A DNA stretch of 25,122 nucleotides. Source: Mesaphorura yosii (Eukaryota > Arthropoda > Collembola > Poduromorpha > Tullbergiidae). Below the pieces are notes generated by a model that saw only the letters and a list, made by a program, of their open reading frames with translations, searched no databases and was not told the DNA's origin. The stretch lies in assembly GCA_009869945.1 (NCBI GenBank), contig WIXG01000715.1, forward strand, positions 1-25,122, in the 5' to 3' direction. The stretch's first letter is position 1; each line of letters begins with the position of its first letter. This document shows positions 19,700 to 25,122 of the stretch, in pieces. The translations under genes were made by a program, and so were the position numbers.

Positions 19700-20252
19700 T
19701 GCAACCGGGTCGTGTGCATCAAATGATCTAACATCCTCCCGCTTCATCGATTACGATAAATTTTGGAATTAATATATTAATGAATGAATGAATAGAATTA
19801 TGCAAAGCAATGCAATTGTTCGTAGACTGTGTGAGAGCTTGACGTAATTCGTTAGAGTCCAGACAGCAGCGAGAGAGATCAGCAATCAAGTGGTTTGTTG
19901 ACAGGAAAGGTTATGTCAGACTCTGCTCATCTTAGCTTCACGGGCGCACATTAAATAAAATGCAAATAGCGAACGAGGGCATTTCAAATTTTATGCAATT
20001 TTCTCGCCGATTTGGCCAAGTTGCCATTTTTCTGAAATTCCATTCCGTGCAATTATTCGGGGCCGATGGCGTGAACTCTCACCTTGTTTCTCGCACGAAA
20101 TCGTGTGTCCAAAACAATTTCGCGGATGTAGCACGATGTACGTTTTGTACGATTTCCGTACAAATTCAAGTTCTACCATAAATTCTTTAAAAGCAGCTAT
20201 TAGTAATCGAACGACACCTTTCGTCTAGCGCGTAGCCACCGGCTGTGTTCCC
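19700..20252. other. Intergenic stretch
   Basis: No gene is supported. A short GAAT tandem run (GAATGAATGAAT, near 19782-19793) is present. Frames of 60-73 codons on both strands around 19960-20181 lack coding features. Confidence 0.45.
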
Positions 20253-21203
20253 TTGCGATGGAACATCCGTACGCGGAAACTGCAGCATCTCCATGCCGGC
20301 ATGAATACGCTAGACTGTGGCCGACACATTTCCAAGCTTCAGGGCCTGCTCACCCTCGCCCGACCTGCCACGGCAGTAATTGAGGCTGAATTTATGCTTC
20401 TGCTGCTCGTGAGGTCGCTCTACGTTGTCACCGTTCACTCAGTGGAGTACGTTCGGGAAACACATACACGCGTACATGTCAGCATGGTACTCGAGGTGGG
20501 CCAGCTGGATATCATCGCAGGTGCCGCGGGGTTCGCCCTTCCGGTGATAAGCTTGCCTTACGGAGGAGATAATGCGCACGGGTAGCATTCTCATAGCAAT
20601 CAAATCAGCCGCGTCCACCAAGAACACCCGCCGCTTTAAGTTGCTTTGCAAATGCTACGTCGCCTTCAATACCCTTCAGCTCACGGCCTACCTTTACTTC
20701 ATGGCCGGGCCAGTCGGAGCCACCAGCACCTGCCTGAATCTGTGTTCGTACTTTATCGGTACCCACACCCATCCGTTGGGTTCCTTGCTCTTTTCCTTGG
20801 CTCTAACGTGTGCGGGCTTCAAAATGGCATGGCGCTGTTCGCTTACGTGTTTGTCCTGTACGAGCAGCGTCACTTGCACCGTAACACGTATGGCAACAGC
20901 TACCAGAGCCTGCAAGTATTCCACGCCCTGTTCCGCGAGTGTTTCAGCCCCGCCCTGCTCCCACTCGTCCTGCTCGTCTGTTTCTTGTGCATCGTCGCCG
21001 CCTGTGCGACCGTCATCTTCTTCCATAGCTACCTCACACCTGCGCAGCTAGGTTTGTACGCCCGCGGCGTGCTCTTGATTTCCGTGGACCTCGTGCTTGT
21101 GTTTGGGTTTATGAAGCGGATTCTAGAGGGCTCGGCTGCGGTGATTCCGGCCATGCCGCGCGCCACTAAATTCTACGTCACACGCTCACCTTCACCAGCC
21201 TGA
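20253..21203 (+). pseudogene. Broken multi-pass membrane protein gene (7TM receptor-like)
   Basis: Coding-like plus-strand sequence switches frame. Frame 3 from 20253 (EAEFMLLLLVRSLYVVTV) ends at a TAG at 20583-20585. The neighbouring frame reads on from 20572 (KLLCKCYVAFNTLQLTAYLY, then CLNLCSYFIG). Near 20760 the signal returns to the first frame (FLALFLGSNVCGLQNGMALF, SLQVFHALFRECF, LLPLVLLVCFLCIVAACATV, GLYARGVLLISVDLVLVFGF) and stops at TGA 21201-21203. The order Tyr-x-Ser-Leu-Gln helix, long hydrophobic segment, then a final segment plus short tail resembles the C-terminal half of the receptor-like gene at 754-1914. No splice sites explain the switches well. It may be a decaying receptor copy or a real gene with assembly indels. 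Confidence 0.5.
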
Positions 21204-21438
21204 AACCGACAGGACTTCGAGCAATTGTATATGAGCGTTGCTTTTATTCAATTAGAGATTTTCTGAGGCTGTTTGCACATTTTCAATCACAGGATCCCGA
21301 TCAAATTTGCCGAATAGTGTTGACAACTCGAAGGTTAATGCTGTTAGTCTGATGGAATCTCGCAGATGTAGCGGTACATGTAAGTTGGGTATAGACGAAT
21401 GTTGACAGTGCGGAGGTAGACCCATTGAGTAGACCAAC

Positions 21439-23305
21439 ATGGTGGCGCAATTTGGCCAATTTCTTGATCATGATTTGACACTGACGCCTGAGGGTGACAA
21501 ATCTTGCTGTACAACGGCAGTGGCTGAGATAGACTGCTGGTCCATTCCTGTCTACGCCAACGATTCTTTCTATTCTAATCGAATTCACCCCCAAACCTGC
21601 CTGGATTTTACGCGTTCAACCCCGTACTGTTTCCCAAGTATGTACACAAGCCAAGTACATGTGCTCAAGTAGTTTGTTGAATTAGCCGTTGTCATGTTTC
21701 TCAGCTGCATCTGGCGTACGTGAACAAATGAACGTTCTCACGGCATACGTTGACGCATCGATGCTCTACGGTTCCGATGCGGAGCGTGAATTTCAGCTGC
21801 GAGAATTCTCGCAAGGTCGACTCCGCGTCAACGGGCAGAATCCCAATCTGCTGCCAACTGTAGCGGAAGTGGAGGCGGCGATCGGTGAACACATTGAATT
21901 TATGGGAGACTTTCTTGCAGGAGACGAGCGTGTCAACGAAATGCCGGCGCTCACGACGATGCACACTTGTAAGCGGCGATAAATCATTTCAAACTGCTGT
22001 TTGAACTTGTGACTTGTAATTGTAGTAATGGTGAGGGAACACAATCGTGTAGCTGCGGAAATCCACGCCAGGCGCCCAACGTGGTCTGATGAAATCATTT
22101 TTCAAGAGGCACGACGTATTGTCATCGCCGAGTGGCAAAATATTGTCTATGGCGAGTATTTGCCCACAATTCTTGGTCAGACAGCCATGAGAAATTACGG
22201 TCTCGCCCTTCCCTCCAATCCCTCCTCCCACACTCTCTACAACCGAAATATTGACGCGACCATCTCACAAGAATTTGCAACGGCAGCTTATCGATTTGGT
22301 CACACGTTGATCAATGGACTCGTGAGACTCGTTCGAGGTTTGATGGAAGTCGGCAGCTATCAAGTGCGCGACAACTTTTTTGTGTCTGACCAGGTAACCT
22401 AACCAAGTTTTGTCCCAGCAAGAACCAACCCCTTGCACTCCATGCGACTCACTCCGCACTAGGTCACTCAACAAGGCGGTCTTGGCTACGAACTCATCCT
22501 TGGCGGCCTCATGACGCAAAACGCACAAACGTACGACGAGCACGTGACGGAGGATTTAACAAATTTCCTGCTTCGCGACAAAATGAATGATTTTGGGTCG
22601 GATTTGGTTGCCAGAAACTTGCAGGTGAGCCTTAGCTTTGATCAGGGCGGTATCCGTAAACGTGAAATGTAAATGCAGAGAGCACGTGACCATGGACTGG
22701 CAAGCTACAACGAATATCGCAAAGCGTGTTACATGACGAGTTTGACAACTTGGAGCAATCGTCCAGCTGAAATCCGCCCTCAAGTCTGGTCTCAATTCCA
22801 GTCACTGTACGACCTTCCCTCGGATATTGACCTGTTTTCAGGGGGTATTTCCGAGTACCCCGTCGTAGATGGCGTGAGCGGCCCCATATTTAATTGCATC
22901 AAGGTAATGCTAATCAATGTAATCCCACTAGAGTACTAGCACTAAACCGTGTGAATTATTCGCAGTCGCTGGAATTCTCGAGGCTTAAAGACGGCGACCG
23001 TTTCTTTTTCACACATCAAGATCAACCGAAACCATTTACACCAACACAGTTGAGTAATTTGCGCGGTCGAAGGCTGGGTGATTTGATTTGTGACAACAGT
23101 GGAATTGAATCAACTCCGGCCAACGTCTTTCGTACTGAAGCAGGCTACAATGGAGTCCCGTAAGTTAATTCCATTACAACTTCGCGTGGTCATAACTCGT
23201 AGCTGTTGCCCATCAAAGTTCGTTTCTTCTCCATTTAGGAATCCACGAATTCAGTGTAACGATCCTTCAAGAACACGCCTTAATTTTGACCAACTAGTTG
23301 GGTAA
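21439..23305 (+). CDS. Animal heme peroxidase, 5' end missing or broken
   Basis: Seven exons (21439-21637, 21705-21968, 22026-22393, 22463-22624, 22679-22903, 22966-23159, 23239-23305) join in frame across 54-79 bp introns to give 492 residues. The family domain is usually about 100 residues longer at the N-terminus. Landmarks: distal His11 in QFGQFLDHD, with Asp10 as a possible heme-ester residue; catalytic Arg142 and heme-linking Glu145 in GDERVNEMPAL; MVREHNR; proximal His247 in YRFGHTLI; QRARDHGLASYNEYR; and FSRLKDGDRF. These enzymes use peroxide to oxidise halides or Tyr residues, often in cuticle or matrix cross-linking or immunity. The frame hits TAG at 21430-21432, three codons before the ATG, while another frame there reads VDSAEVDPLSRPT, which would fit the preceding part. 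So a 5' frame break is likely and secretion cannot be judged. Confidence 0.85.
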
Positions 23306-23354
23306 AATTCCACGCGGCGTTAAGGTTGGAACGATGTAATGTACATCTACATTG

Positions 23355-23360
23355 AATAAA
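23355..23360 (+). terminator. Poly(A) signal of the peroxidase gene
   Basis: AATAAA lies 50 bp past the TAA at 23303-23305. Confidence 0.55.
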
Positions 23361-24859
23361 ATTGACAACTCCGTTGATAGCGAGTGTGGTTCGATAGTTC
23401 TCGTACCAACAAAGTTTTACTCAGCACCCGCCGCCGCAGCGTACGTCAAGGCCAGGGCAACGATGACCAAGACAGAAAATCAGCTTTGTTTGCATCTTGA
23501 TTCGATTCGCTGGAAGATCTTGAGTTTAAATAAAGTTTAAAGAATTGACAGAACTAACTTTGTAGATCTGTTTTTGGTTGAAATTGAGGAATGGATACCG
23601 AATGTCAGAACCCGAACCATCTTACCAAATTTCAGTCGTAGTCGCTTGTTGACGTCTTTACCGAAAACCCTGTTGACACAAAACAACAATTCGCGGAAGT
23701 TTGTTGGCTTATGATGACAATTGAATGACTAATCGGGGGTGTAGCGATTTCCCAGGAAAAGTGTGGCCGGCTCATGCCAGTGTTTTCGCAATTGGATTCA
23801 ATACGGCGCTGACAAACTGACGCTGAACTAAACTCGGCATCTCTCGCGAGCGAGCAATTCCAAATTTTTTCAGCTGGCGTTGAGTCCAAATTGATAAATT
23901 CTAATTCGAGTGCATGGTAGCAGTTGGCACATGTGTTACGAGTCTATTGTATTATATTACATTTGCATTACATTCCTATCGGGAGTGTAAAATATCACTT
24001 TTTCAGTCATTCAACCTTTTTTCAGTCACATATTCGAAGATCTTGATCCCAGCCTCCCTACTTGTGCCCTCCAAGTGATAAAGATGCAAAGAATTTGACG
24101 AAAATCTCAAGACTGAATGAGCCGGCTAGCAATTCATGGTGGTTTTATGCGAAAAAGCAGGAAATGATTATGATTACGCCAAAGCTATCGCTAACAGAAC
24201 CGCTGGCTTGGAATTGGATTAAACCTAATCGATTTCTCGCACTGGGCTGGCTTCTGAGATTGATTGCACGACGGCAGTTTCATGCTCTTTAGTACTTGCC
24301 ATTAAAAGCCTCACCAATCATTCAACTGCCTCAGCCCATAGTTCCAGTCTGACGTGCGAAGTCACACGAGTCGGTGCCTCAGTCCAAAACTATGTGGGCA
24401 TGAGCTTCGTTCAGTCAATATTTCCACCATTACGATGGCCTTAGAAATTTCAATCTCTGGTCCCCACAATTTTGGTGGCCGCCCACTTACAGTAATTTGC
24501 AACAATTCTGGTCGTGACCAGCCCCAGAATTCGGTACCCGCACCGCGCTAACCATGAACGGGACAGAATTCCACGCCATCGAAGTCAACCTCGCCAAATT
24601 TCGGGATTTTCAGGACTTTCTCAATTTTAAATTGTAGGCGCAACTATATTGCATCTATCCGAAATTTGAAAAGAGCGGCCGATGCTGGTGGTGTAATATT
24701 CTTTCTCATTCCTGAAGGTGACATAAATTAGTCTCAGTTTATTCCTAAAATTTAGCACGTGGTTAAAATGTACTGGAAATAATTTGACTGCTACGGCGAG
24801 GAGTATAATGGAGATAAGCATGATGGGGACGAGGGACAGGAGGTTGAGCGTGATGCTCA
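23361..24859. other. Intergenic region
   Basis: This is about 1.5 kb without a convincing gene. Frames of 60-85 codons occur on both strands but lack domain, signal-peptide or codon-use support. The exception is the right end: on the minus strand at about 24780-24860 a short C-rich-third-position stretch encodes a very hydrophobic run (ITLNLLSLVPIMLISIILLA). It could be a membrane-spanning exon or a shadow of the opposite strand. Confidence 0.4.
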
Positions 24860-25122
24860 ATGAGTGAGGAACAAGAGTCCTACAGCAGCAACTGCAACGA
24901 CGTCTGGGTCAAATCTGGGTCTTTGGGATACGAGTGGCTGGCTGACTACGCCGACAGCGGTGGCGGGGCCGCAACTACAAGTGCCTTGCTGAAGGTGAAG
25001 GACTCCGAAATGAGCAACCGTTTTCCAGCTCTCAGGTCTGTGTCCACTGACCTGGGCTTCATATTTGGCAACGCTGAGGTCAAGGTTGAAAACTCCGCGG
25101 CGACGGCGGGGGGGGGGGGGGG
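24860..25122 (+). CDS. Unrecognised ORF, open to the right edge (partial)
   Basis: From the ATG at 24860 the frame stays open for 87 codons to the end of the window. An in-frame TGA at 24851-24853 makes this ATG the first possible start in the exon. Codon choice is strongly coding-like, with G/C at most third positions. It begins MSEEQESYSSNCNDVWVKSG, then has an Ala/Gly/Ser-rich segment (ADSGGGAATTSA), then FPALRSVSTDLGFIFGN. No signal peptide or membrane segment is visible. The last codons run into the poly-G tract and are unreliable. I do not recognise a family. Confidence 0.5.
   Translation, partial: MSEEQESYSSNCNDVWVKSGSLGYEWLADYADSGGGAATTSALLKVKDSEMSNRFPALRSVSTDLGFIFGNAEVKVENSAATAGGGG
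25108..25122. repeat. Poly-G run at window end
   Basis: Fifteen consecutive G end the window. Together with the odd window length, this suggests a contig end at a homopolymer, where assembly is unreliable. Confidence 0.7.

Noticed and set aside
19960..20181. 73-codon plus-strand frame
   Set aside because: It is AT-rich, has no motif or splice support, and there are comparable frames on the other strand.
23352..23540. 62-codon plus-strand frame after the peroxidase
   Set aside because: It overlaps the peroxidase poly(A) signal and shows no homology or signal peptide.
24163..24185. ATGATTACGCCAA resembling the start of plasmid lacZ-alpha
   Set aside because: Only 13 bases match and the flanks diverge; real vector contamination would match much longer, so this is taken as chance.

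Overview
The window is eukaryotic nuclear DNA from an invertebrate, most likely an arthropod. Genes carry many short GT-AG introns (54 to about 90 bp). The families are arthropod-like: seven-transmembrane chemoreceptor-like genes, an intronless secreted kelch protein, a C-type lectin, a heme peroxidase, and a two-domain protein resembling the takeout/Group-7-allergen type. My best guess is a springtail (Collembola), but nothing here proves it. All splice sites were read by eye from GT/AG signals and frame continuity.

Layout, left to right. (1) A 7TM receptor-like gene (minus, 754-1914). (2) Two tandem plus-strand paralogues (2972-4768 and 5648-7520), each with five exons and identical intron phases; they look like secreted or anchored two-domain lipid-binding proteins. 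A 261 bp miniature inverted-repeat element sits just upstream of the second copy. (3) A UCH-L1/L3-type deubiquitinase (minus, 7739-8597) whose catalytic Asp position holds Thr. (4) A possible small Cys-rich ORF (minus, 9100-9441). (5) The main gene of the window: a plus-strand gene (10044-16200) coding for about 2000 residues. It has three Nab2-type CCCH zinc fingers, a full DEAH-box RNA helicase core, an acidic insert, RRM-like segments, a RING1-IBR-RING2 ubiquitin ligase module, a Pro/Arg-rich tail and a C-terminal CAIL prenylation motif. A one-base frame break lies in a run of five C. (6) A secreted kelch-propeller protein (minus, 16470-17420). (7) A broken membrane-protein gene (minus, about 17863-18495). 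(8) A three-exon C-type lectin (minus, 18930-19576). (9) A second broken membrane-protein gene (plus, about 20253-21203). (10) A heme peroxidase (plus, 21439-23305) with a broken or missing 5' end. (11) An unrecognised ORF open to the right edge (plus, from 24860), where the window ends in 15 G.

The genes are mostly independent, as is usual in an animal genome. Two of them, the deubiquitinase and the DEAH-RBR ligase, act in the ubiquitin pathway, but their proximity alone is weak evidence of a link. The DEAH-RBR protein is the best candidate for something under-described: it could couple poly(A)-RNA recognition, RNA remodelling and ubiquitin ligation, perhaps at a membrane. Several genes carry frame breaks (DEAH gene, peroxidase 5' end, both broken membrane-protein genes). 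This fits either decaying gene copies or residual indel errors in the assembly, and RNA reads would separate the two.
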